This document shows, in pieces, positions 26,346-36,094 of a DNA stretch of 64,000 nt (position 1 is its first letter; each line of letters begins with the position of its first letter). Both the position numbers and the translations under genes were made by a program. This DNA is from Bdellovibrio bacteriovorus (GTDB taxonomy: Bacteria > Bdellovibrionota > Bdellovibrionia > Bdellovibrionales > Bdellovibrionaceae). The stretch covers positions 2,294,001-2,358,000 of the forward strand of contig NZ_CP102930.1 in NCBI RefSeq assembly GCF_025558485.1. The letters are read 5' to 3'. The notes beneath the pieces were generated by a model. That model saw nothing but the letters and a program-made list of their open reading frames with translations. It was not told the DNA's origin and did not search any database.

Positions 26346-27689
26346 TTAACCCTCGTTCTCCAGGATCATGGTTCCACCTTGACCCCCACCAATACACAAA
26401 GTAGCAAGACCAAACTGAGTGTTTCGACGCTTCATCTCTTTAGCCAAAGTAAGAACAATACGAGTTCCGGTGGCGCCCACAGGATGCCCCAAAGCAATCG
26501 CCCCGCCGTTGACATTCAGAATCTCATCACGGATTTCCCCGATTTTGGAAGACAATCCCAGTTTTTCCTGAGCAAATTTGTCAGAATCAAATGCCTTTTG
26601 GCAGGAAAGAACCTGAGCCGCGAAAGCTTCGTTCAGCTCTACCAGGCCGATGTCTTTCATGGTCAAACCCGCACGCTTCAATGCCACTGGTGAAGAATAC
26701 ACCGGGCCCAGACCCATGCGTTCCGGTTCCAGACCAGCAAAGCCATAAGAACGGATGGTTGCCAGTGGTTTGTAACCCAAAGCCTCGGCCTTTTCACGGG
26801 ACATCATAAGCACTATCGCCGCGCCGTCTGTGATCGGGCAGGAATTTCCGGCTGTGATAGAACCCGTCGCTTTATCAAAGAACGGTTTTAATTTTGCCAA
26901 AGCTTCAATCGTCTGACTTTCCCGCGGACCCACGTCATCAGAAACCACTTCCTTGTATTCCGGAGCCAGATACACCGGAGCGATCTCTTCACGCATGCGG
27001 CCTTCTTTCATGGCTTTGGAAGCCAGCAAGTGAGAACGCAGAGCAAACTTATCTTGAGTCTCTCTGGACAGGCCCCATTCTTTTGCCAGAATCTCTGCGG
27101 TCTGCCCCATGTTGATGCCGACAAAAGGGTCTGTCAGACCCGCCATCACGGAAATCACCGGGAAGTATTCATCCTTCATGTTTCCGGAAAGCAAAGCTTT
27201 GATCTGTTTCATGTCAGCTTTGAACAAAGTCCACAGCAGTGGCAGGGCTTGTTTCGGACCTTTTGCCGCAAAAAGTTTTTCAAAAATTTCCTGGAACTTT
27301 TTCGGAGGCAGAGTTGGCATCTGGGACATGTTCTCGGTCCCACCGGCGATGATCACATCCATGGTTCCGGATTTGATTTTCTCATAACCGTTGGAAATGG
27401 ATTCCATGGCCGAGGCACAATTACGGTGCACAGTATAAGCGGAAGTTTTCAAAGGAATACCGGCATTCAATGCCACCACGCGAGAGATATTCACGGCATC
27501 AGGCGGATTTCCGGTGTTACCGATGATCACTTCATCGACAAGATTCACATCCAGATTTGCCTGGGCGATGACTTGTTTCAAAGCAACTTTACCCAGCTCT
27601 GCCGGATGAACTTTCTTAAGCTTTGTTCCTGCCTTTGCGAAAGGCGTACGCAGACCCTCTACAAGAACAACATCACGTGGTGATTTCAT
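26346..27689 (-). CDS. fadI: Acetyl-CoA C-acyltransferase (thiolase), FadI-like
   Basis: A 447-residue thiolase that cleaves 3-ketoacyl-CoA. The nucleophile Cys91 is in HRNCASAMES, the second active site is NVNGGAIALGHPVGATG, and CIGGGQGG is at the C terminus. A long insert (around residues 130-180) agrees with the larger FadI type. Its partner is the fadJ-like gene downstream. Confidence 0.93.
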   Translation of the reverse strand: MKSPRDVVLVEGLRTPFAKAGTKLKKVHPAELGKVALKQVIAQANLDVNLVDEVIIGNTGNPPDAVNISRVVALNAGIPLKTSAYTVHRNCASAMESISNGYEKIKSGTMDVIIAGGTENMSQMPTLPPKKFQEIFEKLFAAKGPKQALPLLWTLFKADMKQIKALLSGNMKDEYFPVISVMAGLTDPFVGINMGQTAEILAKEWGLSRETQDKFALRSHLLASKAMKEGRMREEIAPVYLAPEYKEVVSDDVGPRESQTIEALAKLKPFFDKATGSITAGNSCPITDGAAIVLMMSREKAEALGYKPLATIRSYGFAGLEPERMGLGPVYSSPVALKRAGLTMKDIGLVELNEAFAAQVLSCQKAFDSDKFAQEKLGLSSKIGEIRDEILNVNGGAIALGHPVGATGTRIVLTLAKEMKRRNTQFGLATLCIGGGQGGTMILENEG

Positions 27690-28077
27690 GAACTGACTCC
27701 TTAGTTGTATAAACCATTAAAATGATATGTCTTTTCGGCAGTTCCACCAAATAGTAAAAGCACCCCATCTGGGTCGGAGTTCAAAGCGCTTCTTCTGGAG
27801 CTGTTGGTCTAGGAACAGGAAAGGTGCGCCAATGCGGGCTTTTCGGTCAGAACTAGAAATTCTGCTCTAAAAGCGAGCACTTTTCATTCTGAAAGATTTT
27901 TTTACGAACAAGGCTCGCCGCGCCAATCCGCCCATTCATTGACCCACCTAGCACCCCTCGGTAGAGTAAAGGCACTTGTAACTGGACTCCCCCTAACCCA
28001 TTGAAATGGGTCGTAAAATCCTTCTCTGCGGGAGTCTGGCAACTGCCCTTAAAAGGGGCAAAAATAAAGGAGCATCC
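27690..28077 (+). promoter_or_regulatory. maeB promoter and structured leader
   Basis: The gap of 388 bases holds the divergent control regions of fadI and maeB. A near-ideal sigma-70 promoter for maeB is present: TTGACC at 27939-27944, 17-base spacer, TAGAGT at 27962-27967. The leader then forms two small hairpins, 27996-28011 and 28044-28060, before AAAGGAG at 28066-28072. The rest of the gap shows nothing else I can name. Confidence 0.6.
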
Positions 28078-30408
28078 TTGGAAACGAAAAACGATACTAA
28101 AACCGGGACGACGAACTTCGATCAAGAAGCTTTGGTTTACCATCAAATGGGAAAGCCGGGGAAAATTGAAGTCATCTCTTCAAAGCCCTGCGCGACGGAA
28201 AAAGATCTTTCCTTAGCATATTCTCCGGGGGTGGCAGCGCCATGTAAAGCCATCGCCAAAGATCCTTCCAAAGTTTACGACTACACAGCCAAGGGAAATC
28301 TGGTGGCCGTGATCTCTAACGGGACAGCCGTTTTGGGCCTGGGAAATATCGGTCCTGCTGCCGGCAAACCCGTGATGGAAGGTAAAGGCATTTTGTTCAA
28401 GCAGTTTGCGGGCATTGATGTTTTCGATATCGAAGTGGCGACAAATGACGTGGACACTTTCTGCAATGCCGTTCGCGTTTTAGAACCCACTTTCGGTGGT
28501 ATCAATCTGGAGGACATTAAAGCTCCCGAATGTTTTGAAATCGAAGAGCGTCTGAAAAAAGAAATGAACATCCCGGTTTTCCACGATGACCAGCACGGAA
28601 CTGCGATTGTTTCCGGGGCCGCGCTGTTGAATGCTTGCGCGATCACCAACCGCAAAATGGAAGAAATCCGCATCGTCGTGAACGGCGCAGGAGCTTCTGC
28701 AAATTCCTGCGCGCGTATCTTTATCGCTCTGGGTGCACGTCGCGAAAACATCATTATGTGTGATTCTCAAGGCGTTATCTACAAAGGCCGCACGGTGGGC
28801 ATGAATAAATACAAAGAATTCTTCGCCTCTAATACAGAGGCGCGCACGCTTTCTGAAGCCTTGCGAGGCGCGGATGTGTTTGTCGGTCTTTCTGTGGCTG
28901 GAGCACTGACTCCGGAAATGCTTAAAGACATGGCTAAAGATCCTGTCATCTTCGCCATGGCCAACCCGGAACCGGAAATCACGCCGGACAAGGCGCGTGC
29001 CGCTCGTCCGGATGCAATTATCGCCACAGGCCGTTCAGACTATCCAAATCAGGTGAACAACGTTCTGGGCTTCCCATCCATTTTCCGTGGAGCTTTGGAT
29101 ACACGCTCCACCCAAATCAATGAAGAAATGAAACTTGCGGCGGTTCATGCTTTGGCAAAACTGGCACGCGAAGATGTGCCGGACAAAGTTTCTGCCACTT
29201 ACGGTGGTAAGAGCTTTAAATTCGGCCGTGACTATCTGATCCCAAAACCATTTGATACGCGCGTGCTTTTGCGCGTGGCTCCGGAGGTGGCGAAGGCCGC
29301 AATGAAGTCCGGCGTGGCGACTCGCGCAATCGAAGACTGGGATTCTTATCTGGAAACTTTGGAGGCTTTGCAGGGCCCGTCTAAAGTGTTCATCCGCTCT
29401 GCTATCAATCGTGTGCACCAGAATGCAGATGCCAATGGCGGTGAACTGCCGCGCATTGTTTTCCCGGAAGGCACCAGCACCAAGGTTTTGAAGGCTTTGG
29501 CGACTTTGGTTGAAGAAAGAATCTGCCAGCCGATTCTTTTGGGTTACCCGGACCGCGTGAAAGAAAAAATCAACGCGCTGGATATTCCTCTACTGAAAGA
29601 TGTCACCATCATTCACCCGTCTTCTTATCCGAAGTATTATTCTTACGTTGAAAAGCTTTACGCCTACAGACAACGTAAAGGGGTGAACCTAAGAGAAGCC
29701 GAACGCTTGATGGCAGAGCCAAATCACTTTGCCGCCATGATGGTGCGCATGGGTGATGCTGACGGTATGGTGAGTGGGGCCTCCATCAACTATGCCGATG
29801 CAGTTCGTCCAATTCTGCAATCCATTGGAACTTTCAAAGATGGAGTTCCTGCCGGACTGAATTTTGTTCTTCTTGAAGATAAATTCCTGGTTTTGGCGGA
29901 TACGACCGTCAACTTCAACCCCACAGCAGAACAATGCGCGCAGATCGCTTTGCAGGCCGCGGGCATCGTAGAATACTTCGGTATTCAGCCACGCGTGGCA
30001 ATGCTAAGTTATTCCAACTTCAGCGGCGCCGATGGCACTCCGAAGAAAATGAAACGTGCGGCAGAGCTGGTGCGCGAAATCCGCCCGGAACTGATGGTCG
30101 AAGGTGACATGCAGGCCGACACGGCTGTGAACCCTGAAATCATGGAACGCCTGTTCCCATTCTCGGACTTGAAAGGTGGCGCCAACATTCTGGTCTTCCC
30201 GAATCTGGAATCCGCCAATATCACTTACAAACTGATCCAACAAATCGGCAAAGTCGAAGTGATCGGCCCATTCCTGACAGGCATTCGCAGATCCGCAAAC
30301 GTTCTGCAAAGAACCACAACTGTGGATGGCATCGTGAACTCTGTGGTGTTCACCGCGCTGGAAGCACAGTTCATCAAGGAAGTTCTAAAAAACCGTGCAA
30401 AGAAATAG
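28078..30408 (+). CDS. maeB: NADP-dependent malic enzyme with phosphotransacetylase-like C-terminal domain
   Basis: About 776 residues, close to E. coli MaeB (759). The N-terminal region has PGKIEV, LAYSPGVAAP, TAVLGLGNIGPAAGKPVMEGK and HDDQHGTA, typical of malic enzyme. The second half is the phosphotransacetylase-like domain with MLSYSNFSG and DGEMQAD-like sequence (VEGDMQADTA). It decarboxylates malate to pyruvate, supplying NADPH. TTG at 28078 has AAAGGAG at a good distance. The in-frame ATG at 28006 lies in the loop of a hairpin without an SD, so I favour TTG. Confidence 0.9.
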   Translation: METKNDTKTGTTNFDQEALVYHQMGKPGKIEVISSKPCATEKDLSLAYSPGVAAPCKAIAKDPSKVYDYTAKGNLVAVISNGTAVLGLGNIGPAAGKPVMEGKGILFKQFAGIDVFDIEVATNDVDTFCNAVRVLEPTFGGINLEDIKAPECFEIEERLKKEMNIPVFHDDQHGTAIVSGAALLNACAITNRKMEEIRIVVNGAGASANSCARIFIALGARRENIIMCDSQGVIYKGRTVGMNKYKEFFASNTEARTLSEALRGADVFVGLSVAGALTPEMLKDMAKDPVIFAMANPEPEITPDKARAARPDAIIATGRSDYPNQVNNVLGFPSIFRGALDTRSTQINEEMKLAAVHALAKLAREDVPDKVSATYGGKSFKFGRDYLIPKPFDTRVLLRVAPEVAKAAMKSGVATRAIEDWDSYLETLEALQGPSKVFIRSAINRVHQNADANGGELPRIVFPEGTSTKVLKALATLVEERICQPILLGYPDRVKEKINALDIPLLKDVTIIHPSSYPKYYSYVEKLYAYRQRKGVNLREAERLMAEPNHFAAMMVRMGDADGMVSGASINYADAVRPILQSIGTFKDGVPAGLNFVLLEDKFLVLADTTVNFNPTAEQCAQIALQAAGIVEYFGIQPRVAMLSYSNFSGADGTPKKMKRAAELVREIRPELMVEGDMQADTAVNPEIMERLFPFSDLKGGANILVFPNLESANITYKLIQQIGKVEVIGPFLTGIRRSANVLQRTTTVDGIVNSVVFTALEAQFIKEVLKNRAKK

Positions 30409-31522
30409 TCCGTCCAGCTCTGTGACAGAGCTGGCAAGGATTTTTCTGAAGCTGGGGGCCACCTCTTTTGGCGGCCCCGCAGCCCATATTTCGATGATGG
30501 AGGAAGAGTGTGTCCACCATCGCCAATGGATCAGCCGGGATGATTTTTTAAAACTTCTGGCTTTGGCTAATTTAATTCCCGGCCCCAATTCCACCGAACT
30601 TGCAATTCATATTGGTTATCGCCGCGCTGGCTGGAAAGGTTTCTGGATTGCCGGAGCCTGCTTTATCCTGCCCGCATTTCTGATTGTTCTGACCCTGGCT
30701 TATTTCTACAGTCTTTATGCAAAGCTCCCTGAAACTGAAACTTTTTTATCGGGTGTGAAAGCCGTTATTCTGGCGATCATTCTTCAGGCCTTGGGGCGAT
30801 TTATTTTAAGTCTTTTTGATAAGAAAACCTATCGGGAGCTTTTCCAGCAACAAGGCTCCCTATCCCCTGTTCATATTTTTATGGGAACCGCCGTGGGCAT
30901 CACGGTGGGGCTGCACCAACGAGGCATTTCAGAAATTCCACTGCTGTTTGTGGGGGGCGCACTGGCGTGGGTGGTTCTGCATCCTGAAAAGCGCCTGTGG
31001 AATCTGGGGCCGCTTTTTTGGGTGTTCTTTAAAATCGGTTCTGTTCTTTTTGGCAGTGGCTATGTTTTACTAAGCTTTCTACAAACCGAGTTGTTGGAAA
31101 AACGCGGTTGGATCACCCAAACACAATTACTGGATGCCGTCGCGGTCGGACAGTTCACACCGGGGCCGGTTTTCACCACCGCCACTTTCGTGGGCTATCT
31201 GGTGCACGGGCCTTTGGGAGCTACAGTTGCCACATTGGGAATTTTTCTGCCCGCATTTGTATTTGTGGCTTTAAGTATCGTTCTGCATCGCCGACTGGAA
31301 AACTCTGAATCCCTGCAACACTTTCTAAAAGGTGTCGTGGCGGTATCGGTGGGGCTTTTGATTTCCGTCTTCATAACGCTTGCGATGGGTTCCCTGACCG
31401 GGGCCTTAAGCTGGACCTTATTCCTGCTAAGCTTACGGCTGCTGGCCCGCCGCATCCCCAGTGCAATTCTGATTCTCGGTGGTGGAATCGTTTCTTTGTT
31501 AGGACAAAATTTAACTTTGTGA
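30395..31522 (+). CDS. chrA: Chromate transporter family protein (long form)
   Basis: A 375-residue membrane protein with two homologous halves, the long ChrA form. The first half has KLGATSFGGPAAHISMM and IPGPNSTELA; the second repeats the theme as FKIGSVLFGSGY and VGQFTPGPVFTTATFVGY. It exports chromate or a related oxyanion. The GTG start at 30395 overlaps maeB by 14 bases, which suggests coupling. Confidence 0.9.
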   Translation: MQRNSPSSSVTELARIFLKLGATSFGGPAAHISMMEEECVHHRQWISRDDFLKLLALANLIPGPNSTELAIHIGYRRAGWKGFWIAGACFILPAFLIVLTLAYFYSLYAKLPETETFLSGVKAVILAIILQALGRFILSLFDKKTYRELFQQQGSLSPVHIFMGTAVGITVGLHQRGISEIPLLFVGGALAWVVLHPEKRLWNLGPLFWVFFKIGSVLFGSGYVLLSFLQTELLEKRGWITQTQLLDAVAVGQFTPGPVFTTATFVGYLVHGPLGATVATLGIFLPAFVFVALSIVLHRRLENSESLQHFLKGVVAVSVGLLISVFITLAMGSLTGALSWTLFLLSLRLLARRIPSAILILGGGIVSLLGQNLTL

Positions 31523-31569
31523 GCTTCTGCGACCGTGCTAAAATTAAGACCAAGGGAGGGTTTTCCTGA

Positions 31570-32835
31570 TTGAATAATCAAGCCCATGTCAAAGACCAGG
31601 ATAGAGCAATCGTCATTGGTGTCGGTCTGAAGACCGAGCCCCTTACTGAAATCAAAGAAAATCTGCTGGAACTTGAAGAGCTGGTTTCTGCCGCAGGCGG
31701 AGAAATCGTTGGTTCTATTATTCAGGTTCTGCCACAGTGGAATCCGGCAACACTGATCGGGACCGGCAAGGTCGAGGAAGTGGCTGAGATGGTTCGCGAC
31801 AGCGGCGCTACAATTGTGGTGATGGACCACCAGCTTTCCGGAGTTCAGCAACGAAACTTGCAGCAAATCGTCAAAGCCCGCGTGATCGACCGCAATCAAT
31901 TGATTTTGGATATCTTTGCCCAGCGTGCGCAGACCTTTGAAGGAAAACTTCAAGTGGAACTTGCACAACTGCTGGATCAAATGCCTCGCAATGTCGGCGC
32001 GTGGCTGGATTCCCTGTCCCGTCAAGGGGGCGGTATCGGAACCCGGGGGCCTGGGGAAACCGCGCTGGAAAATGACCGTCGTCGCATCCGTGAACGCGTG
32101 GCCCTTATTAAGAAGAAACTTGAAAGTGTTCGCCAAAACCGTGCACAACACAGACAATCCCGTCGTCGTCACGAAATTCCGTCTTTCGCTTTGATCGGAT
32201 ATACCAACTCTGGAAAAAGCTCCATTCTGAATCGTCTGACCGGGGCGCAAGTGATGACCAAGAATCAGGTCTTCGCCACCCTGGACCCGACAACTCGCAA
32301 AATCTTTTTGCCAGATGGTCCACCGGCTGTTGTCACTGACACCGTGGGATTCATCCGCAAACTGCCAACTCAATTGATTGAAGCCTTTAAAGCAACACTT
32401 GAAGAATCCTCCGAAGCCGACGTTTTACTGCATGTGGTGGATCTGTCTTCACCCAATATGGAACGCCAAATTGAAGTTGTTGAGGAACTGATCAAGGAAT
32501 TCAACTGGCAGGATAAAAAAATCATCCATGTCTTTAACAAAAGTGATATCGCACCTTTGGAAAGACAATTTAGAGTCAAAGCCTATCCACGCGTGTTCGT
32601 CAGCGCTTTGACCGGACAAGGCATGGAGCAGTTGAAAAAGCTGATGGCTCAGACCGTCAGCGAGATGCAACAGGATGTTCAACTTTACTTCCCAAGATCT
32701 GAAGAATACAAAATCTTCGACCTGGGGCGCGAAGCCCAGATTCTGCGCAAAGAAACCGCGACGGAAGGGACTGTATGCTACACTCAACTGACGCCGTCCC
32801 TGCTGAATCGCTGGAAAGAATATCTGGTCAAATAA
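31570..32835 (+). CDS. hflX: HflX family GTPase
   Basis: A 421-residue ribosome-associated GTPase. The N-terminal HflX domain has PATLIGTGKVEEV and DRNQLILDIFAQRAQT, then a glycine-rich GGGIGTRGPGE loop. The G domain has GYTNSGKSS (G1), DTVGFIRKLP (G3) and NKSD (G4). HflX splits stalled 70S ribosomes. The start is TTG at 31570, following GGGAGG at a usable distance. Confidence 0.94.
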   Translation: MNNQAHVKDQDRAIVIGVGLKTEPLTEIKENLLELEELVSAAGGEIVGSIIQVLPQWNPATLIGTGKVEEVAEMVRDSGATIVVMDHQLSGVQQRNLQQIVKARVIDRNQLILDIFAQRAQTFEGKLQVELAQLLDQMPRNVGAWLDSLSRQGGGIGTRGPGETALENDRRRIRERVALIKKKLESVRQNRAQHRQSRRRHEIPSFALIGYTNSGKSSILNRLTGAQVMTKNQVFATLDPTTRKIFLPDGPPAVVTDTVGFIRKLPTQLIEAFKATLEESSEADVLLHVVDLSSPNMERQIEVVEELIKEFNWQDKKIIHVFNKSDIAPLERQFRVKAYPRVFVSALTGQGMEQLKKLMAQTVSEMQQDVQLYFPRSEEYKIFDLGREAQILRKETATEGTVCYTQLTPSLLNRWKEYLVK

Positions 32836-32861
32836 CTGCCCGAAATTTAAGGATCACTTAA

Positions 32862-32897
32862 TGAAAAATCCCAAGACAAAGGTCTTGGGATTTTTCA
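32862..32897 (+). terminator. Intrinsic terminator after hflX
   Basis: A perfect 16-base-pair stem (32862-32877 with 32882-32897) with a four-base loop. The right arm contains a TTTTT run. Confidence 0.9.
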
Positions 32898-32939
32898 TTT
32901 TTAACTCAGTTTTTCCACAATCTCACCGATAAGCCGCAG

Positions 32940-34091
32940 GTGAGACACTTTACTTCCCAACTCATTACGATGGCTTTTGTTCTTGCTGCGACAGCGCCCG
33001 CATGGGCCGACGGCCCTCAATGCGTGAATGATAAATCGGGAAAGAAAGGCGCCTCGAATCTGGATATCAATCGCAGCCTGATTCAGGCCACCGATCCCCT
33101 GACTCAAGCCTTTGCCTATTCCAACTTTGAAGCCTCGCAAAAAGCGGGTTATGTCGTGGCCTGCGAGCTGCAAGACCGCTTTAAGACTTTGCAAAAAGCC
33201 AGCAAGGACATCGTCAAGGTGGCCAAAACCCAAAGTCCGGTAAAAGCCATCCGCCGCGAATGCATTGAGGCCTCTTTACAGCGCGAGGTTGGCAATCAGG
33301 GCTATAGCTGCTTAAAAGACAAACCCGTGAAATTTGAAAATGCCGGAAAATCCGCTCCGTGCTTGAATTCCTCCACCGTGGACTTTATCCAGTATTCACT
33401 GAATCAAGCCCTGTCCTGCATGTCTTCAGGACGTGCCCCGATTGATCCGCGCTTTATCCTGAAAAAAATCAACAACGAGACCGCATTCAATTTCTACGTC
33501 GCCTACAACGGTGGCGTGGGCATGGGCCAGTTGACCTCCAATCCAGTGAAAGAAATTGCCGGATGGAAAGAGGACGGCCAATTTATCGAGGGCAATGGAC
33601 GACATGTTCTGGAAACCCTGATGAAAAGCACCAACCCCGCCTGCAAGCCCTTCAAGGAAATCATGAAGGATGATCTGGTGAATCCTCCGCCGCGCCCGGG
33701 TTCTGCGAGAAATTATTGCACCTGGGTCAGCCCCGGAAAAGGTGTTGCACGCAATCTGATTTATTCCTTGGGATATTATGCTCATATCCGCGATCAAATC
33801 GTTAAACCGGCCCTTGCAGCCCGTTCCGGTAAGCTTGCTGCAAATCAGGATGTTTTGAATTATCTGACTCTGGTAGCCTATGGTCCACAAGGTCCGGCTG
33901 AAGCCAAATCCCTGATCCGTCGCCTGCGTCTTTCCAATAACACCCCTCCCGGAGAAGCCGTTTCCAAGATCATCCAAAACAACGCCTACGTCCGTCAGAC
34001 CGAAGCGAAAATGAATGAACTGTTGGATGAATACAAGCCCGGCGCTCCTCACACTCCCGCGGATAAAAAGGGGGATTCATGTCTTATGTAA
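32940..34091 (+). CDS. Secreted lytic-transglycosylase-like protein
   Basis: A 383-residue protein with a signal peptide ending near APAWA. NNETAFNFYVAYNGGVGMGQLT resembles the SLT goose-lysozyme fold, where the Glu is catalytic and GxGxGQLT follows. Several cysteines are spaced through the mature part, suggesting a periplasmic disulfide protein. It may cut peptidoglycan. The start is GTG at 32940, with an in-frame ATG at 32970 as alternative; neither has a strong SD. Its end overlaps the next gene by 13 bases. Confidence 0.7.
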   Translation: MRHFTSQLITMAFVLAATAPAWADGPQCVNDKSGKKGASNLDINRSLIQATDPLTQAFAYSNFEASQKAGYVVACELQDRFKTLQKASKDIVKVAKTQSPVKAIRRECIEASLQREVGNQGYSCLKDKPVKFENAGKSAPCLNSSTVDFIQYSLNQALSCMSSGRAPIDPRFILKKINNETAFNFYVAYNGGVGMGQLTSNPVKEIAGWKEDGQFIEGNGRHVLETLMKSTNPACKPFKEIMKDDLVNPPPRPGSARNYCTWVSPGKGVARNLIYSLGYYAHIRDQIVKPALAARSGKLAANQDVLNYLTLVAYGPQGPAEAKSLIRRLRLSNNTPPGEAVSKIIQNNAYVRQTEAKMNELLDEYKPGAPHTPADKKGDSCLM

Positions 34092-34489
34092 TCCTGACTC
34101 TATTGCTGATCCAGGCTCAGGCTGCCCCTTTGAAATCGGTCGAGGATTTTTTTAAGGAATCCCAGACGGCATTTGAAAAAGCCTCGAAGGAAACCACTTT
34201 TGCAAAAAAAGTCCCGGCCCTTCAAGAGCTGGAAAAATCATTTGAATTCACTTTGAATCAGTACGAAAAGGCCCACCCGACGGAAGGCAATGATCAGGAA
34301 CAAAACGTGGCCCGTCTGTTTTATACGATGGAACCAGCTTTTGAGCTGGCCAAGATGAAAGACAAATCCAAGAAAGACTGCGCCCGCAAAAAGCAGGATG
34401 TCCTGACCGGCGACAACCAGAACGAAGACTCACCTGCCAATCGAAAAGTGAAGGAAGCCCTTCGCTGGATCGAACTTCTTTGTAAATAG
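34079..34489 (+). CDS. Small secreted protein of unknown function
   Basis: A 136-residue protein with a short signal peptide (residues 1-15, ending in AQAAP). The remainder is mostly charged helices with two Cys (one in KKDCARKK and one at the C terminus). It overlaps the transglycosylase-like gene by 13 bases and has AAAAGGGGG upstream, so both are co-translated. No family is recognised. Confidence 0.75.
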   Translation: MSYVILTLLLIQAQAAPLKSVEDFFKESQTAFEKASKETTFAKKVPALQELEKSFEFTLNQYEKAHPTEGNDQEQNVARLFYTMEPAFELAKMKDKSKKDCARKKQDVLTGDNQNEDSPANRKVKEALRWIELLCK

Positions 34490-34491
34490 AA

Positions 34492-34962
34492 CTACTTACT
34501 CTTGTTCTGCAGACGGATCTCGCGGCGTTTTTTCGCCTGCTCATAGCGGCGCTTGTCATCATCTGTTTCAAGCACCAAGCCCGGAACTTCCGTGGGTTTT
34601 CCCATAGAGCCCAAAGCTACAAAAGTCAGATATGCCGAAGCCGTATGGAAAGTTTCGCCTGTTTTTGGATTTTCAGCATCCACGCGAACCCCCACTTCCA
34701 TGGAAGTGCGTGAAGTGTAGTTCACACTTGCTTTGAGGTTTACCACCCAGCCCTTATAAACCGGTGCCACGAAGTCCAGACGGTCAATGCTGGCCGTGAC
34801 AGTTTCCTTGTTACAATGCCGTTGAGAACAGATGGCGGCGCAGATATCGATCCAGGACATGATCGTTCCGCCGAAGACACTTCCCAAGGAATTCGTATGG
34901 GAAGGCAGAACCAGTTGAGTCATTACCACTTGAGAAGATGAGACGGGTTTTGAAGCAGCCAA
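34492..34962 (-). CDS. Acyl-CoA thioesterase (hotdog fold)
   Basis: A 156-residue hotdog thioesterase of the YciA/ACOT7 type. TNSLGSVFGGTIMSWID holds the catalytic loop and helix, followed by VTASIDRLDFVAPVYKG. It hydrolyses acyl-CoA. It is convergent with the small secreted protein, whose stop is two bases away. Confidence 0.9.
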   Translation of the reverse strand: MAASKPVSSSQVVMTQLVLPSHTNSLGSVFGGTIMSWIDICAAICSQRHCNKETVTASIDRLDFVAPVYKGWVVNLKASVNYTSRTSMEVGVRVDAENPKTGETFHTASAYLTFVALGSMGKPTEVPGLVLETDDDKRRYEQAKKRREIRLQNKSK

Positions 34963-34978
34963 GTTGCAGCCCCTTTCT

Positions 34979-35018
34979 AAAAAAACAAAGCGCAGGTCTG
35001 TGTTCCCACATCCTGCGC
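34979..35018 (-). terminator. Intrinsic terminator of the LuxR-type gene
   Basis: On the minus strand a GC-rich stem (35012-35018 with 34990-34996, extended by a TGTG/CACA pair) is followed by a TTTGTTTTTTT tract. It sits about 27 bases after the regulator stop codon. Confidence 0.85.
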
Positions 35019-35044
35019 CTTAGAACCAATCTAATCAATAAAGA

Positions 35045-35437
35045 TTAGATGCCGCCCATACCAATATCGGAATTACCGCCACGGTTCAAACCGCTACCTG
35101 GTAGAGTTGTAGTACCTGCAACTGTCGCAGATCCAGCTGGGATCGTTTGAGTTGCGTTGTTATTGAATGCAGTCGCAGCAGCTGCACTTTGGTTGTTGTT
35201 TTCAGCGCGAATTTCGCTTTCAACAAAACCAAGGTGAGGCAAGCACCATACGATCAACTGTGCACGAGACTTCACATTCATTTTTTTGTAGATGTTTGTG
35301 AGGTGAAATTTAACTGTTTTCTCAGTTACAAAAAGCTGGTTCGCAACTTCCTTGTTGGACAAGCCTTTAGACACAAGTTCAGCAACTTCTGCCTCTCTAT
35401 TTGAAAGACCTTTTTGAATCAGGACATCTCTGAGCAT
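35045..35437 (-). CDS. LuxR-type HTH protein with low-complexity tail
   Basis: A 130-residue protein. Residues about 8-65 form a LuxR/GerE helix-turn-helix (LSNREAEVAELVSKGLSNKEVANQL, then TEKTVKFHLTNIYKK). No receiver or ligand domain precedes it, so the DNA-binding domain is at the very N terminus. Residues 80-130 are rich in Ala, Asn, Thr and Gly without a fold. The upstream region to cheY (210 bases, divergent) may hold both promoters. Confidence 0.88.
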   Translation of the reverse strand: MLRDVLIQKGLSNREAEVAELVSKGLSNKEVANQLFVTEKTVKFHLTNIYKKMNVKSRAQLIVWCLPHLGFVESEIRAENNNQSAAAATAFNNNATQTIPAGSATVAGTTTLPGSGLNRGGNSDIGMGGI

Positions 35438-35647
35438 CCTTGCTCCCTCCCGCTAATTGTTTTTAGTTTTTAAATCCGTCTAAACCTTCAACGCCACCCA
35501 GGACTCATGTCCAAAAGCAGCCTCGACCACCTGTAATAAAGTCTGACAACAAAAACTGAAATTCGCAATAGCTTTGGACTCTAGTTTTAAAAAACTAGAC
35601 CGATAAGCATGAGGATTTTACACAGTTTACAACCTTCAGGAGATATT

Positions 35648-36073
35648 ATGTTTCCCACAAATACAAAGTTTTTGGTCGTTGATGACTTCGCAACTATGCG
35701 AAAAATCATTAAAAAAGTGCTAAATGAGCTGGGCTACACCAATGTTGAGGAGGCTGACGATGGTAAAACCGCCCTGCCGTTGATCCAGGCCGCTCATGAT
35801 GCAGGACAGCCTTACGGTTTCATCATTTCGGACTGGAATATGCCCGGAATGCAGGGAATTGACCTTTTGAAGGCCTGCAAAGCAGATCCCCGCACTAAGT
35901 CTGTTCCCTTCATGCTGGTGACGGCAGAGTCCGAACAAAAACACATTCTGGAGGCCGCAAAAGCCGGCGTTTCCGACTACGTGGTGAAGCCTTTCAACTC
36001 GGCGACTTTGAAAGCCAAGATGGAGCGCGTTTGGGCGAAACACAACCCTTCAACTCAGGCAAAAGCTTCCTAA
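35648..36073 (+). CDS. cheY: CheY-like response regulator
   Basis: A 141-residue single receiver domain. The acidic pair is in VVDD, the phospho-acceptor Asp in SDWNMPG, the switch Thr in VTAES and the Lys in VKPFN. ATG at 35648 has AGGAGAT upstream, so the longer reading from 35609 is not used. It leads an operon with cheX and an HD-domain protein. Confidence 0.93.
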   Translation: MFPTNTKFLVVDDFATMRKIIKKVLNELGYTNVEEADDGKTALPLIQAAHDAGQPYGFIISDWNMPGMQGIDLLKACKADPRTKSVPFMLVTAESEQKHILEAAKAGVSDYVVKPFNSATLKAKMERVWAKHNPSTQAKAS

Positions 36074-36094
36074 GCCTTTGCCCAGGAGTAATCA

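Noticed and set aside
27853-28146. A 97-codon minus-strand frame in the fadI-maeB gap
   Set aside because: It overlaps the maeB promoter and 5' end and has no family or SD.
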